Source: Neodontobutis hainanensis
Taxonomy: Eukaryota > Chordata > Actinopteri > Gobiiformes > Odontobutidae
Reading direction: 5' to 3'
Length of the DNA stretch: 64,000 nucleotides
Assembly: GCA_024349245.1 (NCBI GenBank)
Contig: JALDNG010001010.1
Coordinates: 1 to 64,000 of the forward strand
A program made the translations under genes and the position numbers. The notes under the pieces are model-generated. The model was given only the letters and a program-made list of their open reading frames with translations. It ran no database searches and was not told where the DNA came from. Numbering within the stretch: the stretch's first letter is position 1; each line of letters starts with the position of its first letter. This document shows, piece after piece, positions 19,815 through 30,328 of the stretch.

Positions 19815-20040
19815 CAGCAAAATGCTCAAAACTTGACCCAACTGCAGTGAAGATGGCTAAAGTCATAAAGGATGGACGGCCAATTATCCACATTACATTT
19901 ACTTTGTGTTTCTGTGTATAAATCAACTTAAGTAGCAGTGACCCAACTCATTAGTATTTCAATGGACTCTATGTTTGTGTGTATTACAGGCATTGGTTAT
20001 TTGTTTGTTGTTGTATTGAATATTTTTTCTTTCTCTTGCA

Positions 20041-20640
20041 GTTCCTTTGCAGTGTTTCAAGCCACAGGAGATGCTGCCTAACCACGTGTTGATGCTCTGC
20101 ATGAAGAACCAGACTGATGAGGAGAGGAAAGCAGAGGTGGAGAGAGCCAAAGTCCACGAAGGCCTGGACCCTTCGAGGCAGAACCTGGGACTACAATGCC
20201 ATGGTCAAGCGCTACCCGATGAGGCATCCAGAAAGGCTCTTCTGGAAGACCTGCGTGAAAGACATTTTTTGATCCTGAATGACCCTGAGGCTGCACAGGA
20301 CGCACAGGCTGAATCCCATCACTGACCACCAGGCGCTGCAAGTGATTTGTTATCCACTAGTACTAGTTACTTTTCATTTAATGCAGAGTCATTAAATTTA
20401 ATATTGGAACAATGGCTTATTTGTTTTTTTTTGTTTTTTCATCTAATCATTCTAGGCCTGTTCAGCCGACTCTCCAAGACTGCCAGAGAGTCCTCAGTAT
20501 CAGAGGCATGCTGGGCATCCACAGGAAGCTCCAGGACCAGCAGCATTTGGAAGAAGACCAAATGATGATGTTCCGGTACTGCTGCGAAGCCATCTTTGTC
20601 CTGAGGTACTTCTAGCGACCAGAAGCAGTGATGGCATTTA
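20041..20640 (+). pseudogene. Partial paralogue of the tyrosine-recombinase-like gene
   Basis: After an acceptor (TTTCTCTTGCAG) the stretch reads CFKPQEMLPNHVLMLCMKNQ, matching exon 1 of the upstream gene (KPQEMLTTHLSKVCMK). It continues with frame shifts to KALLEDLRERHFLILNDPEA. At about 20,457-20,640 a second piece, with a CQRVLSIRGMLGIHRKL start and an MMMFRYCCEAIFVLRYF end, matches exon 4. The exons corresponding to 2 and 3 and everything after box I are missing. It looks like a truncated tandem duplicate. Confidence 0.7.
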
Positions 20641-20694
20641 AAGTAAGTACTTTTACTTTACAGCGTTTCCTCAGTGTGTATAAGGTGTAGTGAA

Positions 20695-21076
20695 TGTAGC
20701 AGCGACTCCTTAGTTTCCTTCGTCGCTTGGAGAGGCCGAGTACGGGTCCTGTATATTGCGTGACGAGCTGCGGCTTAAACACATTGACACCGAGTCCCAG
20801 AATGGATGCTTGTACGGTTTATTTAATTGACTGCTCAGTTGGCACATGTACACAGTTAAAATACTTCAGATTGTGAACGTTTAGCAAAGCTTGCAGTCAA
20901 CAAATACTCTGACGGCCACCCCGCTTCCCTCTCTCCTCCTATACCTGAGTGACAGTGAGTGCCACCTTTGAAACCAAGAGCTGTCACCGCCTACACCCAC
21001 ATGACCCACACCTCACCCTGGCAACCAGACAAAAGCAATCCGGAGACAGATAATATATACCATTCTGGCTCCTACA
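20695..21076 (+). mobile_element. Solo LTR
   Basis: The segment starts TGTAGCAGCG and ends GGCTCCTACA, so it has TGTAG...CTACA inverted ends. It is flanked by GTGAA on both sides (20,690-20,694 and 21,077-21,081), a 5-bp target duplication. No internal region is present, as expected after LTR-LTR recombination. It does not resemble the other LTRs in the window. Confidence 0.75.
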
Positions 21077-21164
21077 GTGAATATCTATTAATTAATAATC
21101 AATATGAATATAAATTATGTAAATTAATAAATTAATATTTTGATGTCAAAATATTTTGAGAGAC

Positions 21165-22281
21165 GCCGAGATCCCAAACTGGCAAATGGCTTGCCAGTTC
21201 ACCAGCCACAACCACCAGAGGGCGCATTTATGGCTTGCCACTTTTAAAAGTGGTTTTCACTTTTAAAACACCTTTTTTTAAAACACCTTTTTTGTTTAGC
21301 TGCAAATTGTTGGAAATATGTTATGGTGTATTACTTTAGATCAGTTAAATTATCAAAGTTTTTACCAGCGAGGAGTTTGTAATAATTTTTTAACAGTCTA
21401 AGATATTTAAATCTAAACCTAAGGCACTGGCTTTGTCAAAACGACCAATTTGTCAAGGGATCTGTCTGCAGACTACAGCCCATACACCATTGATACATGG
21501 AGTAAATAAAGTCTTTGTCGCCCTCTTTTGGTGAATATAAAGTAGTGTTTGAACCAAGTAGAGCACAATGTGTGTAAATACTATGCCATTTAAAAGATTT
21601 ATATTATAAAACTGCATACTTATAAGAATAAACTATAAGAAGCCATTGTATTTAAATATTGTCTTTCAGAAAGTGACCTGACCTCTGATTAAAACTGCAT
21701 CAAAAGGAGGTGGCATTAAAAAGAGACCACAATAGAATCATGTTTTTCGCTTCTTTATTTCTCCTAAACGTGAATAGCACATTGTATAAAACCTTCAAAT
21801 TACTATATTAACATGAAGAACAAATAATTGGTGGTCATTTGCGTTCTAAGTCCAAAAATCACTCTGAGCTCGATTCATAGTCTGGCTAAGTGGCTAGGCT
21901 AACAGTAATGTACCAAACACATAGTTTGTATAGATGAGCACATAATTAACGATTTACGGCTTTGATCATAACAGCTGTCAAAACGCCTTTTCTATTTCAA
22001 TTATGTGTGTGCATTTTTAATAATATAAATATATTCTATTTTTCTCTGACCTGTTGAGTAAAGTCGCATATACATTAGGATACGTGGCCAAAGTCCGAGC
22101 AGCCGTTTAACAAAAGTGGCGGACGGCCGGACTGTTTTCGTAGAGGCTAGAACCATGGCCGTCAGTCATCATAAACCATCAAAAGTGGTCTGTCACTTTT
22201 AAAAGTGGAAAACCATAAATGCGCCCTCTGGTGGTTGTGGCTGGTGAACTGGCAAGCCATCTGCCAGTTTGGGATCTCGGC
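21165..22281. mobile_element. Non-coding 1.1-kb inverted-repeat transposon
   Basis: The left end starts GCCGAGATCCCAAACTGGCA and the right end is its reverse complement. The match extends about 80 bp and includes a nested palindrome (ACTGGCAAATGGCTTGCCAGT). The ends also carry repeated AAAAGTGG motifs. No transposase ORF is present and no convincing target duplication was seen, so the superfamily is undecided. Confidence 0.75.
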
Positions 22282-22289
22282 TCTGCTGA

Positions 22290-23585
22290 ATATTCTCTCG
22301 TTAGGGGCACCACCCAGATTCATAGTTCTGGGAACTAATTATGTTAATAAAGTCTCAATCTAAAGGAAGCAAATTCTTCCTAGTTTTCGAACATTTCTTA
22401 ATAAAAACAAAGAAACCTTTAATGTCTTTTGGGGTTTTATTGAAGATTATACAAGTTTAACAATGACGCGTTTTCCAGCAGGAAAGTTTTTCAAAACAAA
22501 ATCAATGCGTTGAGTCTTTAAAAGATGAAAATTCACGTTTGCACGGTTTGTGCTGCGGGCTAGAAACTTGAAAGGTACGAAAGTAAATTAAATAGCGGAG
22601 ATTTAAGAAGGTGCGCAAGAGCGTAGAAACAAGCTTAAGAGAAGAAGACACGAGGCGAGGCGAGAAGAGCGACCAAGCACTACTTTGTACTGGCGAAAGA
22701 GGCATGTTTCACGTGGTTTGGTAAAGGAGTTTTACTAAAGTTTAGCATTTGGGAATAAACTTCTCTGCTCCACCAAATAACAGAAATTAAACACATTTAA
22801 AAACCATATTGCTTTTGCATTGTAGCATAAAGGCATAGGAAATGTTTTTACGATTTTGTTAATACCAAACACATGCGCATTATTCATACATTCCATGCGT
22901 GACCTGAAAGCATAGAATAATTCATTTTATTACACAGACAGCTGTAAAGGTGATGAAGAAAGAAGTCTTTTATATCGTTATCACTCAAGATCTTGTAAGG
23001 AACAATATGAAGAGTACACATTAACTACGATAGACTTTAAAGCACACTTTTAATGCACATAACATGAAGATGGTCTTCAAATTCGAATCAGAGTCGTTAC
23101 TCTGCTTAACCAAAAGAGGGCAGTGTTCGATCATTCTAGAGGAATACATCAAAGACATTCTTATTGAGTTGAGGAGTCTTATCAATTGATGCTTTATATC
23201 AAAAGATTACTGTGTCAACTTTGGCGCTAGTCCGTCTGGTCTCTGGAAAGATAGCACCTACATTGTCCTTTGAAGTGGTGAAAAACAAAGTTGTTAATAA
23301 GGTTTACTCCTTGTTGCTGTCTCTTAACACACATCGGGAACATCTGGGGCTGATTAGCAAAGAATTGCTAATCAAATCTCCTTCGGTTTTCCTCAGTCTG
23401 AATAAACAGTTGTAAGGATCTGAAAAGGGTCGGTAAAGAGTCAAATGTGTAAATCTGTAATCCTTGAAGGCTGTTGGTTCCAGGTACAAAAGGGAAATGA
23501 ACATTTGTGTGAGTGAAACTTAAAGAGCATCAATGTTCCATGTGTAGTGTCATAATTATAATAGAAAAACTGTTATGTGTAACAA
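22290..23585. other. No gene recognised
   Basis: This is AT-rich sequence, probably an intron or upstream flank of the EF-hand-like gene whose first visible exon starts at 23,590. No element ends or long ORFs stand out. Confidence 0.3.
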
Positions 23586-23589
23586 TCAG

Positions 23590-24783
23590 AGCGTTCTGGT
23601 AAATGAGAGCTTTGTGCATCTGTTGGAGCCGACATGTCAGCCCAGTCTGGATGTTCAGTATGGTGGGGTGAGAGGCTTTATTGCCAAGAAGTCCCCAAAA
23701 CCTGTTGATCCAATGAAAGTCCTCCAGGTCCGTTTTGTCATACACTATCGTTACCTTAGATCTGTTCTTGTTTATACATTGTTGTTGGTGTTAATATACT
23801 ATGTCCTCTCTGAATTTTTTAAAGGATTATTTAGATGAGCGCAAACTGCGACTTTGGGATTTCTTTCAAAATATTGACAAAGATGGCACCATGCGAGATC
23901 CCGTTGTGAGTTCAGAAAGAAGTGCAGGTTTGTGATTTTTTTTTTTTTGCCTTTAAAAATTATTTTATGATATTTTATTTATGTGTTTCTTAATCTTTAG
24001 TCAACAGCACTAGTCATAGACATTTATTACAGTAATTAAAAGCATGCCAAAATGTGTCTTTAAAACTTGTTTTTGTTAATAGCGATCAACACTACTTTAG
24101 GATCAGTACCAGAGAGAGGAGCTGATTCAGAGACTTGACCGTGACAGGACAGGAATGGTAGATTACAGGTGAGTCATATTTTGAATGACTTCTAGAGACA
24201 TCAGTGACATGTTACTGATGCCATCAATGGGACATTTTTATTCCTGCAGGGGACTAGCAGATACAGGAAAACAGATGATGAGGAATCACCGACGCCATCT
24301 GAAGAAGGTGGAATCCCGACAGAAGAAGGAAAAACAGAAACGCGACCGTATCCTTAAAACCTTTCAGACGGCCGTGGAGGCAGTCACGCCACATGGCTCT
24401 GTGGACATGTCTCCAAGAGCCAAAGAGGACTCCGCCGGGCCCACCCCTTCTCTGCCACCCCTCTGAGTTCCTGGCAACATGTTGTCATGTCCTACAGCAG
24501 CCGTTACATCAGAAATGAACACATCCACCTCCCCATGTTAGGAAGTAGCACACATTACAGACCCAGCAGTTCACCAGCCATGAGGTCCTTCTCCCAGCCT
24601 GACCTGCTGGATGGTTCGCCCTCTCCACCCGGGCAAAGTCCTCTCTGTCCAGGGTGTTTGCTCGATCCTGAGATGAGCCAGACTTCTGACCGGACCAGGT
24701 CTGGGCCATCTTTGAACCCCAAGCTGCCAGAGGTCAAACCCAAAAGCAAGAAAGTGAGGAAGAAGAAAAAGAATAAAGAATAA
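23590..24783 (+). CDS. 3' exons of an EF-hand-like host gene (partial, one frameshift)
   Basis: Four exons are visible: 23,590-23,727 (ends PVDPMKVLQ), 23,825 to about 23,905 (DERKLRLWDFFQNIDKDGTM, a degenerate EF-hand), 24,101-24,168 (EELIQRLDRDRTGMVDYR, a second EF-hand-like loop) and 24,250-24,783. The last holds a basic coiled coil (HRRHLKKVESRQKKEKQKRD) and ends in a Lys-rich tail (KVRKKKKNKE). The 24,101 and 24,250 exons join in phase across GTGAGT...TGCAG. In the last exon the frame shifts by one near 24,440, in a C-rich run. The 5' part is absent. It resembles the C-terminal part of an EF-hand or leucine-rich-repeat cytoplasmic protein; the gene was not identified. Confidence 0.65.
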
Positions 24784-24785
24784 AG
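24775..24785 (+). terminator. Poly(A) signals after the EF-hand-like gene
   Basis: AATAAAGAATAAAG overlaps the stop codon region, giving two AATAAA hexamers. Another cluster of AATAAATAAATAAA lies near 25,290. Confidence 0.4.
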
Positions 24786-24789
24786 ACTC

Positions 24790-25470
24790 AAAGAAACCAA
24801 CACAATCTACTAAATAGTATAGGTCAGTGTTGATTTTCTCCTCAATTGGTACTGGTATACTTACAATTTACTCTTTAATTTTTGAAACAAAATAATGTAC
24901 ATTGTTTTATTGTATTTATATGCCCGGGAACCACATAATTACCTATAAATCTTATTCAGTTTATGTCCTGTTAAAATAGCTTTTTCTAGCAGTATTTATA
25001 CTTTCCCAAGAATCTAACACAGAAACTTTTGGTGAACTTTGAACACATTTTCTTTTATTTCCAGAAGATAGTAATCAACATCAATTTTGCATCACTCTCC
25101 AAATGTTCTGATGACTGTTTAGCTTTTTAGTTTGGGTGTATTGATGCATTTTATAAAATGTGTAAAGTATTTTGAATTAACTTTCTATATAATATGGATA
25201 CTGTGAAGCAAGACATACAAGTGTTTCTGAAATAGGCTTCTTTGTGCAGAAAGGTTTGTGTGGTTCTGTCAGTAATGATCGTTCAAAATAAATAAATAAA
25301 TTCTTATGATTTTATAAATAAATTCAAAATGTTTGTACTTGAAAATTAATGTAATGTAATTTATTTAATTCTGAAACAATTTTCATTTTAGTCTTCTAGT
25401 CATTCTTCCTTCATCCCTTCATCAAATGCTCTTTGTGCTGTTGTCTCATGTGGAGACAATGATGCAGTGT
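24790..25470. other. Intergenic, no gene seen
   Basis: AT-rich sequence between the EF-hand-like gene and the tentative minus-strand exons. No element was recognised. Confidence 0.35.
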
Positions 25471-25473
25471 TTT

Positions 25474-26010
25474 TTAGTCTTGATGTGAAGTAGGCTGGGC
25501 TTCTTCCACTGGCTTCACGGGACCTTTTCCATTCCTGCAGCCTTCCTTTGCAACTACAACAAAACAGTTATTAATGGACAGAAAGTTGCTTCAGGAGCAC
25601 ACAAAAAAAAAAATACAATACAGTTTATTTTTTCTTACCACTGTGTTCTTCTGACTTTAGCAGACAAGAATGTCATCAGAAAATACATTTTTAGATTTTC
25701 TGCAGAAAATAAAAGACATCTGTTAAAACTGTTTCTTCAGTGTAACAGCTGAGATAATAGATTTGAGGTAGAAGGCCTTCTCACTTGTTTTTGAGATTAG
25801 CACTCTGGCTTTCATCCTCTTCTCCTGAACTGGATCATGTTGGGGACAGGTCACACTCTGGCAGGATTAGACTTCTTCTCGGTTTCTGGATGCTAAAAGT
25901 GCAGGTATTTTTGTCAAAAATATTTTTATATGAATTAAACAGTTAGTTATTATTTACAGATCAAGACTTACCGGGACAGGTTACACCTGTGAGGCCAGCA
26001 GCCATCTCTG
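25474..26010 (-). CDS. Possible small spliced minus-strand gene
   Basis: A candidate terminal exon (25,553-25,474) follows a minus-strand acceptor TTGTTGTAG and reads AKEGCRNGKGPVKPVEEAQP to a TAA. Upstream candidates are an exon ending at a donor near 25,639 and a 36-bp exon at 26,010-25,975 that starts MAAGLTGVTCP and ends at GTAAGT. Phases between them could not all be reconciled. No family was recognised, so this is tentative. Confidence 0.3.
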
Positions 26011-26459
26011 AAGAAAAAGAAAACCACAGAAATAATTCATTAGACAGTATAAAATATAACAATGTGACTATATCCAGAGCTGTTCATTTTACTGGATACC
26101 TTTCTTTTATCTGTCACAGACTTTTATGCGAAAAGAAGACAAATCTGGAGTGAGACTTCCCGTCAAAAAGAAATAAATAACATTGTTGATAGAAATCTAA
26201 AGACATTTCTTACCTTTGGCTTTAAAAACATAAAGAGAAGAGCTGGGGATTGCACCAGCCACCCTTCAGTTAGTGGACCATCTGCTCTAGCTCCTGACAC
26301 TGCTGCCTCTATAACTTAGAACTTAACTTACACAACATGAGAGGGACATGTTGTGATCTTTGACAGATCACCCACTCTACCCCTGAACCATTGCTACACT
26401 TCTCACTACACTATTTACTTTGGACTAAGAGTTCTTTCTAAATATGTTCTCCACAGTTT

Positions 26460-26931
26460 AAGTGGAGTCAAGAGAACTCTTCTGGAAAGAACTGTCTCGG
26501 TCTTTACCCACTTGTGTAGCATTACAATACTTCCTGACATAATCATTTATCATGAACGGAGAAGTGGGCATCGCACCATCAACCCTCCAGTTGGTGGACA
26601 ACCCCCTTTTACTCATGACCTGCCTTATACCGTACCAGTTCTCCCAGTGTGGGACGAATGAAGTGTATATTTATTTAAACTTTTAAACAAGTGCAAGGCG
26701 TGTTTTGGAGGAAATCCTGGGAAAACTGAACCATCAGGTTTAGTTTCTCAGATTAACTCGTCTAGATTAACTGTATTGTTTTTAATTATTATTTTTAATG
26801 TTAATTTGATGAAATACTACATCACTTTCCTTGCTTTAGCTTCTATTTTGTTTAGTTTTTTCTGGTTGTTTGTTTTTCTTGACACATACACTCACACTAA
26901 TATTAATAGAAAGATAAAAGTGTAAAATACT
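26460..26931 (+). repeat. LTR-like region at the 5' side of element A, copy 2
   Basis: It aligns loosely with 29,890-30,350 (shared TTTGGAGGAAATCCT, TGTGGGACGAATG-type block and TAAAATACTGGCG end). It sits directly before the primer-site-like TGGCGACGATG at about 26,932. The divergence between the two is large, so they may not be the LTR pair of one recent insertion. Confidence 0.5.
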
Positions 26932-27395
26932 GGCGACGATGCCAAACATAGAGCTGAGAGTTACTGAGAATAGTATGTTAAAAATATTATGTAAAGAAAA
27001 TAATTACTTGAGTCAAACCCCACTTTCTGGTTTTAAACAATCTTTATCCAGTACTTTAGAGGATTTACTAACTTTGTTTTATGTTCAAATTGAATTATAA
27101 TGGAATTCCAGCACAATATTTAGACGCTTTGATTTTTAAATGGATATGATTACTGAATACAACATGAGCCAGAGGAGCGAGGGTCACATTACAACCCTCC
27201 AGTTAGTGCACGACCCTCGACCTCCTGGGTCATGCCCCTTAGGAACTTATATTTAACTTATTTAGGCAACACCCATAGTCAGAGTAATTCCTGGGTAAAA
27301 GTCCTGCTGATTTAAAGCTTTTTTAAAGCATTATCTACAAGATTTGCTGAATTGGTTTTGTTTCTAGAGCTCCTCCTAATTCCTACATAGTATTT

Positions 27396-28560
27396 GTTGA
27401 AGCGTGAAGATTTTAAAGCTGGCACACGACAATCCATTAGCTGGTCATCTTGGCATTAAGAAGACATACAATCGCATTCTGCATCATTTTTTTTGGTCCG
27501 GTCTGAAGGGGGATGTCACGAGTCACACTAAATCCTGTCATTGGTGCCAAGTATCTGGGAAACCAAATCAGACAATTCCTCCCGCTCCTCTGTATCTGAT
27601 ACTGGTTGTGTGTGAACCTTTTGAGAGTGTTCTGGTGGACTGTGTGGGTCCGCTGCCTCGAACTAAGTTGGGAAATAAGTTCCTAATAACTGTCATGTGC
27701 GCAGCCACTCGCTTTCCAGAAGTCTTTCCAGTGCGTAAAATCACTACTCCTGTTGTTGTGAAGGCGCTGACCAAGTTTTTTTCTTTGTTTGGGTCACCTC
27801 GAGTTGTGCAAACTGACAAGGGCTCAAACTTTATGCCTAAGGTGTTTGCGCAAGTCTTGAAACAGCTTGACATTCAGCACTGCCACTCTAGCGCTTATCA
27901 CCCTGAATGTCAAGGCGCACTGGAGCGTTTTCATCAGACGCTCAAGACTATGCTTCAGACGCTTTTGTCTGGAGTTAGAGAAAGACTGGGATGAGGGGTA
28001 CATTTACAAATGTTTGCTGTAAGGGAGGTGGTTAAAGAGTCGCTGGGTTTAGTCCGTCGGAGTTGGTGTTTGCAAACACTGTCCGTGGCTCTGTGAAGTT
28101 GTTAAAAGACCAGTTGTTATGCGAAGTCAGAACAAAATCTGCTTGATTTTGTGAGTAACTTCGAACTGAGACTGACAGAAAAGCTAAAGTCAGAGAGTTT
28201 AAATCTGGTGATAAAGTCTTGATTTTGTTACCTATACCTGGCTCAAGTCTACAGGCTCGGTATTGTGGACCCTATGCCATTCAGAAAAAGATTAGTGATC
28301 GGGACTATCTTATAATCACGCCTGACAGACGCCGTAGGTCTCGTTTGTGCCATGTTAACATGTCGAAGCCTTATGTTGAGTGCGTGTCCCCACCTGTTGA
28401 CGTTACTGTGGCGGCTGAACGGGACCGTGTGGCGCTGTCCAGTGCTGAAATGGCCGCTCCGTGTCTTGTCACACAGACAGTTTCAGGTGAGGCGCCGCTC
28501 AGTGAGAACTCTGTTACGCACGATGATGATGGACGCGGGTTCTGTCTGAGGCGCTGACTC
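27396..28560 (+). pseudogene. Integrase of element A, copy 2
   Basis: A 196-residue open stretch (27,404-27,994) spans the zinc-binding HHCC region and the whole catalytic core: Asp in LVDCVGPLP, Asp in QTDKGSNF and Glu in GALERFHQ. A frameshift near 27,965 and another near 28,125 separate it from the C-terminal part, which carries GPYAIQKKISDRDYLIITPD at 28,268-28,325. It is the better-preserved of the two A copies. Confidence 0.85.
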
Positions 28561-28679
28561 ATGGAAAACTGCTAAACTCTGAGGTATTGAGGATTTGCCT
28601 GCGTACTTGGCACACCTTCCTGATTTGCAGCGTGAGAATTTAATTGATTTGCTAAATGAGACAAAGTCATTGTTTTCTG

Positions 28680-29455
28680 ATGTACCTTCAAGACCACAAT
28701 ATTAATGCATGACATTGTTGTTGGTGACACTGTGCCGATAAAACAACACCCTTATCGAGTCAGTCCTGATAAACGCTCCGCCTTAAGCGCAGGTTGAGTA
28801 GATGGTAGCTCATGGTATTGCAGAGTTCAGTTATAGTCCTTGGAGCTCTCCTGTTTTGCTTGCGTTAAAATCTAATGGTGAAGATCGTTTTGCACGGACT
28901 ACAGGAAAGTAAATAATGTTACGAAGCAGGACTGTTTTCCATTGCCTCGCATTGAGGACTGTGTGGATCGAGTGGGTGGGGCTACGTTTGTGTCCAAGTT
29001 CTGTTCTGTTGAAAGGTTACTGGCAGGTGCCGCTCACTGAGCGTGCAAAAGAAGTCTCAGCCTGTGTAACCCCAGATGATTTTTTTCAATACAATGTTAT
29101 GTCGTTTGGCATGCGAAATGCACCGGCAACATTCCAGCGGTTGATGAGGATTATACTGTCGGGTCTGTCATTTTATGAGGCTTACTGGGACGACTTGGTA
29201 GTTTGTTTTGATTCCTGGGTGGAGCATATTGAACACCTTCAGGTGGTATTGGGTCGTCTTCAAGAGGCAAACTTAACAGTGAACTTATTAAAGTGTGTAT
29301 TTGACCAAGCAACTGTGACTTACTTAGGTAAAGTGGTTGGTGGTGGTTGTGTGCGCCCGGTGCAGGCCAAGGTGGAGAGTATTGTCTCGTTTCCTATTCC
29401 AACTAGTCGCACTGAACTCGACGTTACTTAGCCATGGTTGGTTTTACAGGGGTTT
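28680..29455 (+). pseudogene. Reverse transcriptase of element A, copy 2
   Basis: The open stretch to 29,431 includes the fragments GYWQVPLTERAKEVSACVTP, MSFGMRNAPATFQRLMR and the active-site block YWDDLVV. The fingers (TDYRKVNNVTKQ) are in another frame near 28,895-28,935. The Asp of motif A is lost to a frame change in SKF/LLKGYW. RNase H is absent. Confidence 0.85.
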
Positions 29456-30328
29456 TTGTAGGAATTTTTCTGCTGTTGCCTTGCTTCCGCTGCGCAGAGG
29501 CATGGAGCTGCGCAGCCGGCTTGCTCCATGCCTCTGCAGTCCTTGTTAGCCTAGCCTTGTTTTTGTTTGGCCTGATGGGACCGGCTGTCTGAGTTATCGT
29601 TCTTTATTTTGTTCAGGTTAGTAATGAGGGGTTGTGTTGTGTAGGGTGGTAGAGGAGTTGGCACCGGCTTCTACGGCCCTGTACAGGGTTGGCCCGGGTC
29701 ACTCCTTCCTTTATATTCTGTTTGGCCGGCTCACCAGGTCCTCCTTTCTTTTGTTACTTTCCTGTTTTATTTTTTTCGGCACGGGAGGGTTTTTGGATTC
29801 TCTTTTATTTACATAAAAGAGAGAAAAACATCAAGATAAAACAAAAGCTTAACAGTCCAAAACTAAATGAATAAAAACTATTTTTGAAATTAACTGTTTT
29901 GCCTCCTGTGTCCTCTTTTAAATATGTTCGACTCTTTTGGGCAGTAACAGTATTCCTTACTTTATTTAAATTTTAGGAATAATATATCAAGAACAGAGAA
30001 GGGCGGCTCGCACCATCGACCCTCCAGTTGGTGGACAACCCTCTCTCTAATAATTATGTCTTATACAGTACCAGTTCTTCCAGTGTGGGAGGAATAAAGC
30101 ATATATTCACTTAAACGTCAAAACAAGTACAAGGCGTACTTTGGAGGAAATCCTAATCTCAGATTAGTTTTTGTACAAGCTTTAGTCACTTCTTTTGTAG
30201 GTTGACTGTATTTGTTTCTGTTTTCAATGTTAATAAAAATCCCACATAGCATTTCTTGCGTTATCTAATATTGTTTTTGTTTTTTTTAAATCACACACAG
30301 ACACACCCTACTAATTTAAAAATCTGCT

